NCBI GenBank assembly: GCA_036268425.1
Contig: DATAUE010000130.1
Coordinates: forward strand, 1-64,000
Length of the DNA stretch: 64,000 nucleotides
Reading direction: 5' to 3'
DNA from: DATARH01 sp036268425
Lineage (GTDB): Bacteria > Pseudomonadota > Alphaproteobacteria > ATCC43930 > CGMCC-115725
Positions 40,843 to 48,799 of this stretch are shown one piece after another. The notes below the pieces were generated by a model, which saw only the letters and a list, made by a program, of their open reading frames with translations, was not told the origin of the DNA and ran no database searches. The position numbers and the translations under genes are program-made. Numbering within the stretch: position 1 is the stretch's first letter; the number at the start of each line of letters is the position of its first letter.

Positions 40843-42250
40843 CGACGCATTGGCCGAGCCGGTGATCCTCCCGGCCGTGGCGGCGAATAGAACCGGCGGG
40901 TTCGAGGAGCCGCCGCCAGAGGCGCTCGACATCAGGCAGCACGGCCGCTTCAAGCGGTTGCTGCCCCAGACGATGTTCGGCCGCTCGCTATTGCTGATCG
41001 TGGCGCCGCTGGTGCTGGCGCAGATCTTTGCGACCTGGGTGTTTTATGCTCGGCATTGGGAAACCGTGTCGCGCCGGCTGTCGTTCGATGTGGCCGGCGA
41101 TATCGGCATGTTGATCGAGGCGATGCATTTCGCCGACAGTGAACTTGAATTGACCCGTCTACTCGAGAACGCTTCAGGACTGACCGGCATCAATTTCAGC
41201 GTTGCGCCGGATGCCGCCCTTCCACCGGCGACGCCGCCCGGCTGGAGCCTGTTCGAAGAACAATTGCGCCTCGCACTGGCCGAGCGGGTTCGCAAGCCCT
41301 CCCGCATCGACGCAAGCAGCGACCCGCGCGACATTCGCATTCAGATACAGCTGCCGAACGGGGTTCTTGCGGCTGACGTGCCGCGCAAACGGCTCTATAC
41401 GTCGACAACTTACATTTTTATCCTGTGGATGGTTGGATCGTCACTGGTACTGTTGTCGGTGGCGGCGTTGTTTTTGCGCAATCAGGTTCGGTCGCTGCGG
41501 CGCCTCGCCACCGCTGCGGAGCGTTTCGGCAAGGGACGCCCGGCGATATTCACCAAGATCGAAGGCGCGCTCGAAGTGCGCCAGGCCGGCGCCGCGTTCA
41601 TGCAGATGCGCGACCGCATCCAGCGCCAAATTCGCCAGCGCACCGAAATGCTGGCTGGTGTATCGCATGACCTGCGCACGCCGCTGACCCGGATGAAGCT
41701 GGCGCTTGAGCTGATCCCCGGAGATGCCGTGACCGAAGGGCTCAAGACCGACGTGCTGGAGATGGAGCGGCTGGTCAATCTTTATCTCGATTTCGCGCGC
41801 GGCGAGGGCACCGAGATGCCGGTTGATACCGATATTGCCGCATTGATCGAGGAGTTGGCGGCATCTGCGCGGCGCGACGGCACGGTGCTCGATCTCGATC
41901 AGCCGGCCGATCTGATCGTGCCGGTACGGCCGCATGCGCTGCGGCGCTGTCTCGGCAATCTGATCGCCAACGCGCGCCGCTACGGACAGCATGTCTGGCT
42001 ATCGAGCAAGCGGGTTGAGGACGGCGTCGATATTTTGATCGACGATGACGGTCCGGGTGTTCCGGTCGCGGAGCGCGACCGGGTGTTTCAGCCGTTTGTC
42101 CGCCTGGACGCCTCGCGCAACCCCGCGACGGGCGGCATCGGGCTGGGGCTGACCATTGCGCGAGACGTGGCACGCAGCCACGGCGGCGACGTACGGCTCG
42201 AAGCCTCGCCGCATGGCGGTCTCAGAGCGCGGGTGCATTTGCCGCGCTGA
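40823..42250 (+). CDS. EnvZ-type sensor histidine kinase
   Basis: 475-residue kinase. A cytoplasmic N-terminal arm of about 50 residues precedes helix 1 (LLLIVAPLVLAQIFATWVFYA, about 57-77). A periplasmic domain and helix 2 (about 195-215) follow, then HAMP, H-box (LAGVSHDLRTPLTRMKLALEL), N-box (LGNLIANARRYG), G1 (IDDDGPGVPV) and G2 (GGIGLGLTIARDV). The RQIRQRTEMLAGVSHDL region matches the EnvZ/PhoR-like subclass. Starting at ATG 40823 overlaps the regulator gene by 20 bp. The N-terminal arm may be shorter in reality. Confidence 0.9.
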   Translation: MPSNLSDDALAEPVILPAVAANRTGGFEEPPPEALDIRQHGRFKRLLPQTMFGRSLLLIVAPLVLAQIFATWVFYARHWETVSRRLSFDVAGDIGMLIEAMHFADSELELTRLLENASGLTGINFSVAPDAALPPATPPGWSLFEEQLRLALAERVRKPSRIDASSDPRDIRIQIQLPNGVLAADVPRKRLYTSTTYIFILWMVGSSLVLLSVAALFLRNQVRSLRRLATAAERFGKGRPAIFTKIEGALEVRQAGAAFMQMRDRIQRQIRQRTEMLAGVSHDLRTPLTRMKLALELIPGDAVTEGLKTDVLEMERLVNLYLDFARGEGTEMPVDTDIAALIEELAASARRDGTVLDLDQPADLIVPVRPHALRRCLGNLIANARRYGQHVWLSSKRVEDGVDILIDDDGPGVPVAERDRVFQPFVRLDASRNPATGGIGLGLTIARDVARSHGGDVRLEASPHGGLRARVHLPR

Positions 42251-42253
42251 CGC

Positions 42254-42282
42254 AAAAAAGCCGCCCGGCAAGGGGCGGCTTT
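42254..42282. terminator. Bidirectional terminator between the kinase and phasin genes
   Basis: aaagccgccc and gggcggcttt form a 10-bp stem around a short loop. The six-A run before it (42254-42259) gives the leftward phasin transcript a T-run; the rightward side has only ttt. It is shared by two convergent genes. Confidence 0.85.
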
Positions 42283-42309
42283 GGTATCGCCGTCGTCGAA
42301 ATGATGCGA

Positions 42310-42750
42310 TCAGGCGACGGTAGTGGTCGGCGTGCTGGTGAAGGAGCGCATCTCGTCGAGGCTCTCGCTGGCGCGCTTGCGCAGAATGTCGGCGGCATCG
42401 GTGCCGGCCTTGGTCGCGATGACAGCAACTTCGCGGCTGTGGGTGATGCCCTTGTCGAGCATCTGCTTCATGTATTCTGTGTTTTTGGCCATGCGCGTCT
42501 CGGCCGTGGCCGGCTGTGCCAGATCGCGCATCAGCGCCGAGAAGCCTTCGAAAGCTTCGCGCGTCAATTCGATCTGCCGGCGTGCGAGCGCCTGCACACC
42601 CTCGACAGCCGCCTGATTTGCCTGGTTCAGCGCCTCGAAATTGCGCCGCTGCACTGCCCACGCCGCTTCGACGTCGAAAGGCCGCAAACGAAAGTCGGCA
42701 AACATCTTGGTTACGTCGAAGTCAAATGGGTTCAGGCGAGCATCGGACAT
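42310..42750 (-). CDS. Phasin-family granule-associated protein
   Basis: 146-residue helical phasin. The Phasin_2-type core reads RPFDVEAAWAVQRRNFEALNQANQAAVEGVQALARRQIELTREAFEGF.. then ATKAGTDAADILRKRASESLDEM. Phasins coat polyhydroxyalkanoate granules; some relatives have other surface roles. Start 42750 (MSDARLNPFDFD) is preferred over the upstream frame from 42792, which would cross operator 1. The promoter region carries two palindromes typical of repressor control. Confidence 0.87.
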   Translation of the reverse strand: MSDARLNPFDFDVTKMFADFRLRPFDVEAAWAVQRRNFEALNQANQAAVEGVQALARRQIELTREAFEGFSALMRDLAQPATAETRMAKNTEYMKQMLDKGITHSREVAVIATKAGTDAADILRKRASESLDEMRSFTSTPTTTVA

Positions 42751-42779
42751 GTGATGGTTTCCGGATTGGGGGCAGCGGT

Positions 42780-42848
42780 TTGTGCAGTGCACAAGCGCCT
42801 ATATCGGCGGCAACTGCCCATTCGTCAAGAAAATTTTGCAGTGCACAA
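42780..42848 (-). promoter_or_regulatory. Phasin promoter bracketed by two operator palindromes
   Basis: On the minus strand TTGACG (42828-42823), 17 bp, GATATA (42805-42800). Operator 1, TTGTGCAGTGCACAA (42780-42794), is a perfect dyad over the expected transcription start. Operator 2, TTTTGCAGTGCACAA (42834-42848), differs at one base and lies just upstream of the -35. The centres are 54 bp apart, about five helical turns. PhaR-type phasin repressors are reported to bind TGC-rich sites of this kind; the adjacent TetR protein is the other candidate. Confidence 0.75.
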
Positions 42849-42865
42849 ATCAACCGCCGGTCGCG

Positions 42866-43510
42866 TCAAGCACGAGATTCGGCGTCGTCTTGCGGCACAT
42901 GTCGGCTGGCACCAAACCAGCGTTCAATGCCGCGCAGACGGCGATCGAGCGTTGCCATCGTTGTCGCCAGGTCGGGCGAGTCATCGCGAAACCAGTTGCG
43001 CAACGTCGCAAGATACGCTGCCGTAGTGAGCTTTACCGCGGCAATGCCGAACAAGCCCGTCGTCGAGACGCCGGCTGCTTCGAGCATCCATGCAATCGAG
43101 TGTAATAGCCCGGCGCCGGCTCCCAGGGCTGTAAGCGGGTCGCCGCGCAGTTCGCGCCCCAATACGTCCAACGCCTCGCGATACGGGTTCAGGGCGTCAA
43201 ATCGCCGCATCAGAATATCGAAGACGCGGTCTCGCGGCCGCTCGTCCGCTTCAGCTTCGAGCGGCGTCGCCAATACCGTCTCGTCGATACGTCGGAAGAA
43301 TGCGCGCAGGATCGCCGGCTTGGACGAAAATGCGCGGTAGAGGTCGAGGATCGGCAGATCGGCTTCCGCGGCGATTGCCGCCATCGACAGGCGTCTCCAC
43401 CCCTGTTGCGGGATCAGGCGCAGCAGGGCGTCAATCATGCGGTCGCGGTCGCTGCCGACCGGTGCCGTAGCGGCGCCTCCCGAGACGCGTGGCGATTGGC
43501 GCTTTGCCAT
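42866..43510 (-). CDS. TetR-family transcriptional regulator
   Basis: 214-residue protein with an N-terminal TetR helix-turn-helix (about residues 20-70: DRMIDALLRLIPQQGWRRLSMAAIAAEADLPILDLYRAFSSKPAILRAFF). The C-terminal helical domain (MEAAGVSTTGLFG.., TLRNWFRDDSPDLATTMATLDRRLRGIERWF) has a COQ9-like look. The natural ligand is unknown. It lies 14 bp after proC on the same strand and 116 bp upstream of the phasin start, so it could be the phasin repressor. Confidence 0.82.
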   Translation of the reverse strand: MAKRQSPRVSGGAATAPVGSDRDRMIDALLRLIPQQGWRRLSMAAIAAEADLPILDLYRAFSSKPAILRAFFRRIDETVLATPLEAEADERPRDRVFDILMRRFDALNPYREALDVLGRELRGDPLTALGAGAGLLHSIAWMLEAAGVSTTGLFGIAAVKLTTAAYLATLRNWFRDDSPDLATTMATLDRRLRGIERWFGASRHVPQDDAESRA

Positions 43511-43524
43511 CGCCCCGGTACGCC

Positions 43525-44346
43525 TCAGTTCGCCAGTTCGCGCGAACGCGCCGTGGCGGCAGCGACAGCGCGGTCGAGCAGTTCAGGCAGACCGCCTTCG
43601 CCCATCAGCACGTCGAGCGCGGCGCGGGTGGTGCCGCCGGGGCTGGTGACGTTTTCGCGCAGCCGCGCCGGCGCCTCGGAGGCGCGTTGCGCCAACTCGC
43701 CCGACCCGGCGACCGTGCCGAGCGCCAGCCGCAACGCGAGATCGGCGGGCAGTCCGGCCCTGGCCCCCGCGGCCGCCAATGCCTCGATCAGCAGAAACAC
43801 ATAAGCCGGGCCGCTACCGGATACGGCGGTCACGGCATCCATCAGCGCCTCATCCTCGACCCAAGCGCTGTCGCCGATCGCCGCCAGCAATGTCTCACAC
43901 AGTTGGCGCTGCTCGCCGCCGACCCGCGGGTTGGGGCAGGCGACAGTGATCGCGCGCCCGATCGCGGCGGGCGTGTTCGGCATGCAGCGGATGATCGCCG
44001 CGTCGCCGAGATGCCGCGCCAGACCGCCGATTGTTTTGCCGGCGGCAATCGACATGAACAGTGTCTGCGGTCGCGCCCAGCGGCGATACGGCGGCAATAC
44101 CGCGTCCATGACCTGCGGCTTGACGGCCAGCACGACGGCATCGGGCACGAGACCGTCAGCCAGCGCCTCGGCAGAAGCATGCCAGGCAACTCCCGGCAGG
44201 TCCTTCAAGGCCGCGGGAATGCCAGCAGGTTCGACGACGATGAACCGGTCGGCCGCGCCGCTGGCGATCCAGCCGCGTAGCATCGCCGACCCCATCTGGC
44301 CGCACCCGACCAGAACCAGCGTCTTTGCTTTGGCCGCGGCGCTCAT
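43525..44346 (-). CDS. proC: Pyrroline-5-carboxylate reductase
   Basis: 273-residue NAD(P)H-dependent enzyme making proline from pyrroline-5-carboxylate. The Rossmann N-domain has LVLVGCGQMGSAMLRGW, VLAVKPQVMDAVL and RCMPNTPAAIGRA. The C-terminal dimer domain has the signature AVSGSGPAYVFLLIEALAAAGARAGLP and NVTSPGGTTRAALDVL. The frame is open from 44604, but MSAAAKAKTLVLVG at 44346 is the correct start, 26 bp after the YbjN gene. Likely operon: ybjN-like, proC, tetR. Confidence 0.94.
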   Translation of the reverse strand: MSAAAKAKTLVLVGCGQMGSAMLRGWIASGAADRFIVVEPAGIPAALKDLPGVAWHASAEALADGLVPDAVVLAVKPQVMDAVLPPYRRWARPQTLFMSIAAGKTIGGLARHLGDAAIIRCMPNTPAAIGRAITVACPNPRVGGEQRQLCETLLAAIGDSAWVEDEALMDAVTAVSGSGPAYVFLLIEALAAAGARAGLPADLALRLALGTVAGSGELAQRASEAPARLRENVTSPGGTTRAALDVLMGEGGLPELLDRAVAAATARSRELAN

Positions 44347-44372
44347 CTTTCTGTCCCGATCTCTCGCGGTGC

Positions 44373-44879
44373 TCAGGCTTCGCCGATCGGTTCGATCATG
44401 GCGGTGGCCATTGCTTCTTCGGGGGTTTTGCCGCCCCAGATCACCAGCTGGAATGCCGGGTAGAAGCGCTCGCACTCCGACAACGCGATATCGACAAGGT
44501 CTTCGATCTGCTCGGAGCTTGCCATGCCGATGCCGCGTAGCAGGATCGCGTAGCGGAACGCCGGGGTGGTATCGCCGGCCGCCAGGTCGAAATGCCCGAG
44601 CCACAGACGCTCATTCGCCAATGCCAGCAACTCGTAAAGCGGGCCGCGCCGCCGTTTCGGTACTTTCAGATCGAAACCGCAGGAGAAATGCAATGCGCTC
44701 AGCTCTTCCTGCCACAGGAAATACATGCGGTAGTCGCACCACCGGCCGGATATCTCGACGATCATCTCCTCTTCGCTGGCGCGGTCGTGTGCCCAATCGT
44801 TGGCGACGACGATTTCCTCGACAAGATCGATCGGATTGCCGGCGTGGGAGTGAATTTCGATCATGGAAAGAGAGGTCAT
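44373..44879 (-). CDS. YbjN-domain protein
   Basis: 168-residue cytosolic protein of the YbjN family (type III secretion chaperone-like fold, possible sensory regulator): GNPIDLVEEIVVANDWAHDRASEEEMIVEISGRWCDYRMYFLWQEELSALHFSCGFDLKVP, then ELLALANERLWLGHFDL. Biochemical role is unknown. The start at 44879 has a strong TTTAGGAGGGCACG leader. It commonly precedes proC in alphaproteobacteria, as here. Confidence 0.85.
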   Translation of the reverse strand: MTSLSMIEIHSHAGNPIDLVEEIVVANDWAHDRASEEEMIVEISGRWCDYRMYFLWQEELSALHFSCGFDLKVPKRRRGPLYELLALANERLWLGHFDLAAGDTTPAFRYAILLRGIGMASSEQIEDLVDIALSECERFYPAFQLVIWGGKTPEEAMATAMIEPIGEA

Positions 44880-45055
44880 CGTGCCCTCCTAAAGGCGAAT
44901 CGACGAGATGGTTCGGCAGACCTGTCGGTTCGAGAAAGCAGTGGCACACTCCTCCAACAACATTCACGGCGGCGTTTAAGGTGCGAGCGCGTTACGCTGC
45001 CAAAGCGCGGCACGCGTGGCAAGCCCAAGATTTAGCGTCTTGTGCCTTCTCTACC

Positions 45056-45346
45056 TCAGGGTGTTGAGGGGCCGGTTTTATCGAACCCGTGTTGCTCTGT
45101 CGCGGCAAGGCGTGTCTCCAGTTCGGTGATGCGTTGCAGCAGTAATTCCTGCTCTTCCCGCGCCTTGGCGGCCATTGCCTTGACTGCTTCGAATTCTTCG
45201 CGCCCGACAAGATCCATGCCGGCAAGCACGCGTTCGAGCTGGTCGCGCAGCCGCGCCTCGATCTCGCCGCGCACGCCGCTGACCGCACCGACAGCGCCCG
45301 ATGCGACGCGGGCGATGTCATCGAAGAATCGGCTCTGGCCTTGCAT
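45056..45346 (-). CDS. ubiK: UbiK-type ubiquinone biosynthesis accessory factor (BMFP family)
   Basis: 96-residue coiled-coil protein of the UbiK/YqiC family: FFDDIARVASGAVGAVSGVRGEIEARLRDQLERVLAGMDLVGREEFEAVKAMAAKAREEQELLLQRITELETRLAA. UbiK helps the Ubi metabolon on lipids. The amphipathic helix and C-terminal coiled coil are visible. It is followed by a 177-bp gap before the YbjN gene, in which I see no gene. Confidence 0.87.
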   Translation of the reverse strand: MQGQSRFFDDIARVASGAVGAVSGVRGEIEARLRDQLERVLAGMDLVGREEFEAVKAMAAKAREEQELLLQRITELETRLAATEQHGFDKTGPSTP

Positions 45347-45406
45347 CGCTCCATCCTCCGCGTCGTGTGGGTTGCGGGAAGAGGTACAGCGATGCCGCCT
45401 CCCGGT

Positions 45407-46585
45407 CTACTCCGCTGCTGCTCTTTTTGTCTCGGCGGGGCTGCGGGCGGCGTGCTGGTCGATCGCCTTCTGGATCGCGGCGCTGGCCTGGCCGGTAAAT
45501 TCGACATGGTGGCTGGTGGCATAGTCATAGCTGCCGCTCAGCAGGTCCCGGCTGGTCTGGAAATGTGGGTGTACGAAGCGGGCCATCAACTCGTAGTGCC
45601 GCTTCGTCGCATCCCAGTCCGCCCAGTTCTGTGCCAGTTCGCAGATCACGCCAAACCCGCCCGAGCCGGTCATCAGCCGATCGATATAGGCGATCGCGTC
45701 GTCCGGTGTGCCGATGCAGGCCGTGCCGGTCTCGATCAGCCAGTCGGTCGGGTCGGGTACTTCCGGCGGGATGATCGGGAAGGTCGCGACATCACGGAAG
45801 TAATTGGCGAACGCCTGCACCCCGAACTGCACGTTCTGGCGCGCCTGTTCGCGGGTATCGGCGATATGGAACATGCCGACGACGCGCCAATCCTTGCGGT
45901 TGGGCGTGTGGCCGTTGGCGCGGGCGGTTTCTTCGTATAGCCCCCAGTTGGCGGTGTGGCGCTCCATCGCCATCGGGCTGGTGCCACCGATCGACAGCAT
46001 GCCGACGCCGTGCTTGCCGGCCAACACCGAGCCCGACGGCGAGCGCGCCGCGGCGACTGCCATTTCCATCGTCGGCCGCGTGTAGGGGCGCAACTGGAGC
46101 TGCGCGTCGGTGATGTTGAACCAGCTCGTCTTCTTGGTGACGATCTCGCCCCTGAGAAGGCGGATGACGACGTCGAACGACTCGTCCATCATCTGGCGCT
46201 GGTCGCTTGGGTCGATGCCGATTTTGAGCGCGTCATGCACCAGCGCGCCCGGCCCGACGCCGAACATCGCACGGCCGCGCGTCATATGGTCGAGCTGCAC
46301 CATGCGGTCGGCCAGCATGAACGGGTTGTGATAGGGCAACGACACGACTCCGGTGCCGAGGCGGATGTGCCGGGTCCGCTGTGCCGCCGCAGCGATGAAC
46401 ATTTCCGGGCAGGCGATCAGTTCGAACCCCCCGGAATGGTGCTCGCCGATCCACGCCTCGTGATAGTTCAGCCGATCGAGATGTTCGAGCAGTTCCAGGT
46501 CGCGCTCGATCGACAGGGTCGGGTTTTCATCATGATTGTGAAACGGGGCAAGGAAAATGCCGCTTTTCAGATAGGGCTCGGTCAT
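45407..46585 (-). CDS. Luciferase-like (LLM) flavin-dependent monooxygenase, limonene monooxygenase-like
   Basis: 392-residue TIM-barrel FMN-dependent oxidoreductase: LDRLNYHEAWIGEHHSGGFELIACPEMFIAAAAQRTRHIRLGTGVVSLPYHNPFMLADRMVQLDHMTRGRAMFGVGPGAL is the group A flavin-monooxygenase signature. It resembles the branch annotated as limonene 1,2-monooxygenase, but the substrate is unproven. These enzymes take reduced FMN from a separate reductase; a NADPH:FMN reductase-like gene lies 280 bp away, divergent. Start ATG 46585 (MTEPYLKSGIFLAPF) is preferred over the open upstream frame. Confidence 0.87.
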   Translation of the reverse strand: MTEPYLKSGIFLAPFHNHDENPTLSIERDLELLEHLDRLNYHEAWIGEHHSGGFELIACPEMFIAAAAQRTRHIRLGTGVVSLPYHNPFMLADRMVQLDHMTRGRAMFGVGPGALVHDALKIGIDPSDQRQMMDESFDVVIRLLRGEIVTKKTSWFNITDAQLQLRPYTRPTMEMAVAAARSPSGSVLAGKHGVGMLSIGGTSPMAMERHTANWGLYEETARANGHTPNRKDWRVVGMFHIADTREQARQNVQFGVQAFANYFRDVATFPIIPPEVPDPTDWLIETGTACIGTPDDAIAYIDRLMTGSGGFGVICELAQNWADWDATKRHYELMARFVHPHFQTSRDLLSGSYDYATSHHVEFTGQASAAIQKAIDQHAARSPAETKRAAAE

Positions 46586-46865
46586 GTCGCGATGCCTGTA
46601 CCGTGAGAGGGCGGGCTGTTCTGTTGGGATCGTCGGCGATAGCAGCCGCTTGCCGCAAGCGATTTCGAGCATCGCCGCGGCTCGCGGCTCCTTACCAGGC
46701 CGCCTGGATCAGCGACAAGCCGGCATTCCGGGTGATTTGCAGCGACGACCGACGAGTTGCCGCCCGTCCGGTGCGATGAGCCGTCTGCCGGTGTGAGCCA
46801 ATCGGCCTTGTGGCCGATGCGAAGCTGCTATTACGTTGCCGTCTCTAAGTGAGTGGAGGCGCGAC

Positions 46866-47429
46866 ATGAGCGACGCTGGCGGCATTACGGTACTCGGCAT
46901 CTGCGGCAGCCTGCGTAAAGGCTCCTACAACATGGCGACGTTGCGCACGGCGATCGCGATGAAGCCGGCCGACGTAACGGTGACGATTGCCGATATTTCG
47001 GCCATTCCGCTTTATGACGAGGACGTGCGCGCCCAGGGCTTTCCGGCGCCGGTCGAGACGCTGCGGCGCCAAATTGCCGAGGCTGACGCGCTGCTCTTTG
47101 CCTGCCCCGAATACAATTATTCGATGACGGGCGTGCTGAAGAATGCGATCGACTGGGCTTCGCGGCCACCCGATCAGCCTTTTGCCGGCAAGCCCTGTGC
47201 GATGATCGGCGCCGCGGCCGGTATGGCCGGCAGCGCGCGGGCGCAATACGATCTGCGCCGCAGCTGCGTGTTTCTCGATCTGCATCCAATCAACAAGCCG
47301 GAAGTGCTGATCGGGCAGGCGCAGGCCAAATTCGATGCCGACGGCAATCTGAATGACGAGATCGCACGCAATCTGTTGCGTGACATGATGGTCAATCTCG
47401 CGGCCTGGACGCGACAGCTGAAGAAATAA
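46866..47429 (+). CDS. NADPH-dependent FMN reductase-family protein
   Basis: 187-residue flavodoxin-like protein. The FMN phosphate loop is GICGSLRKGSYNMATLR (about residues 11-27); the flavin-contacting motif is ALLFACPEYNYSMTGVLKNAIDWASRP, the hallmark of the ArsH/ChrR/SsuE-like group. It could supply FMNH2 to the divergent LLM monooxygenase or act as a quinone or chromate reductase. ATG 46866 follows GAGGCG. The SDR gene follows after 24 bp on the same strand. Confidence 0.87.
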   Translation: MSDAGGITVLGICGSLRKGSYNMATLRTAIAMKPADVTVTIADISAIPLYDEDVRAQGFPAPVETLRRQIAEADALLFACPEYNYSMTGVLKNAIDWASRPPDQPFAGKPCAMIGAAAGMAGSARAQYDLRRSCVFLDLHPINKPEVLIGQAQAKFDADGNLNDEIARNLLRDMMVNLAAWTRQLKK

Positions 47430-47453
47430 CAAGACTGAAACAGGGAGAAGACG

Positions 47454-48263
47454 ATGGAAATCGATTTCACCGGGAAGGTGGCGGTGGTCACCGGTGCGGG
47501 TAACGGGATCGGGCGGGCAACCGCGCTCGCCTTCGCCAAAAGTGGCGCCAAGGTGGTCGTCGTCGATCGCGACCCGGCGGGCGGCGAGGCGACTGCCGGC
47601 ATCATCCGGCAGCAGGGCGGCGAGGCGCGGTTCGTCGCTGCCGATGTCACCAAATCGGCCGATGTGCAAGCCTATGTAAAGGCGGCGCTCGACGCCTATG
47701 GCCGCATCGACTGCTTTTTCAACAATGCCGGGATCGAAGGCACGCTGAAACATACAGCCGAGTATGACGAGGCGATGTTCGATCAGGTCATCGGCGTCAA
47801 CGTCAAAGGCGTGTTTCTCGGGCTGCGGCATGTGCTGCCCGAGATGCTGCGGCAGAAATCGGGGGCTGTGGTCAACACGGCCTCGGTTGCGGGGCTGGTC
47901 GCGACACCGGGCATGCCGGCTTATGTCGCGTCGAAACACGCGGTGATCGGTCTGACCAAGACGGCGGCTGGAGAGGTCGCGCGCGGCGGCGTGCGGGTCA
48001 ATGCGGTTTGCCCCGGCCCGGTCGACACGCGGATGATCCATTCGCTGGAACAGCAGATCAATCCGGGCGATCCGGCGAGCGTCGCGCGCAAATATCAGGC
48101 GGCAATGCCGAGCGGGCGCTACACGACGCCTGAAGAAATCGCCAACATGGTGCTGTTTTTATGCTCCGACCTCGCCAGCAACATGACCGGCGGCCAGTAC
48201 GTCGTCGACGGTGGGCGCACAGCGGTCGGCGGCGCGGTGACGCAGGCGGTCGAGGCTTCCTGA
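47454..48263 (+). CDS. Short-chain dehydrogenase/reductase
   Basis: 269-residue classical SDR. Cofactor motif VVTGAGNGIGRATALAFA, Asp after beta-2 (VVVVDRDPAGG) pointing to NAD preference, NNAG in CFFNNAGIEG, catalytic Ser in VVNTASVAGL and Tyr-x-x-x-Lys in AYVASKHAV, and C-terminal MTGGQYVVDGGRTA. The substrate is unknown. Probably cotranscribed with the FMN reductase; together with the LLM enzyme they could form an oxidation pathway for a hydrophobic compound. Start ATG follows GGGAGAAG. Confidence 0.9.
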   Translation: MEIDFTGKVAVVTGAGNGIGRATALAFAKSGAKVVVVDRDPAGGEATAGIIRQQGGEARFVAADVTKSADVQAYVKAALDAYGRIDCFFNNAGIEGTLKHTAEYDEAMFDQVIGVNVKGVFLGLRHVLPEMLRQKSGAVVNTASVAGLVATPGMPAYVASKHAVIGLTKTAAGEVARGGVRVNAVCPGPVDTRMIHSLEQQINPGDPASVARKYQAAMPSGRYTTPEEIANMVLFLCSDLASNMTGGQYVVDGGRTAVGGAVTQAVEAS

Positions 48264-48299
48264 CCGGGCTTCCTGACTGGGCGGGTTACCGATCTGCGC

Positions 48300-48698
48300 T
48301 TAGAGGGGGCGGGCGCCGTCCCGGTAACGCCGGTTCATCACCCGCAGCCGGCGCGAGATCACGCGCAGCACAGTGATCGAAAATGCCGGTGTGCCGGAGA
48401 CCAGCCGCAGGAACTGCGGCACGTCAATTTCGACGAGATCGCAGTAGGTTCCGGCGATGACCGTCGCACTGCGCGGCATATGTTCCTCGATGATCGCCAT
48501 CTCGCCAATGATACCGCCATCACGCACCGTTTCGAGGATCGTGCTGCCGCTGAAGACGCGCAGTGTTCCCTGCCGTACAACATACATCGAACCGGCGTCG
48601 TCGCCCTCGTGAAACAGTACTTCCCCGGCTGTCAGCGTGCGAGTGCGGGCGTCACTGCAAGCGGCGAGAATTTCTTCGACGGCGATGTCGTTTATCAT
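48300..48698 (-). CDS. Cyclic nucleotide-binding (Crp-type) domain protein without a DNA-binding domain
   Basis: 132-residue single-domain protein made of the cNMP-binding beta-roll (RTLTAGEVLFHEGDDAGSMYVVRQGTLRVFSG, RDGGIIGEMAIIEEHMPRSATVIA) and a C-terminal helix. The phosphate-binding cassette reads GEMAIIEEHMPRSATV, similar to cAMP-binding sites. No helix-turn-helix follows, so it probably acts as a sensor or protein partner. ATG 48698 (MINDIAVEEIL) fits the domain start better than the upstream frame. Confidence 0.82.
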   Translation of the reverse strand: MINDIAVEEILAACSDARTRTLTAGEVLFHEGDDAGSMYVVRQGTLRVFSGSTILETVRDGGIIGEMAIIEEHMPRSATVIAGTYCDLVEIDVPQFLRLVSGTPAFSITVLRVISRRLRVMNRRYRDGARPL

Positions 48699-48799
48699 GG
48701 CCGTTTCTTTTGCGCGGGTTAGGGTTCTCCGAACGATGACTCCCTGAGAATGGAGCATCGGAGGGCACAACCGCAAGGTCGTAAACGGGCCAATGCTGT

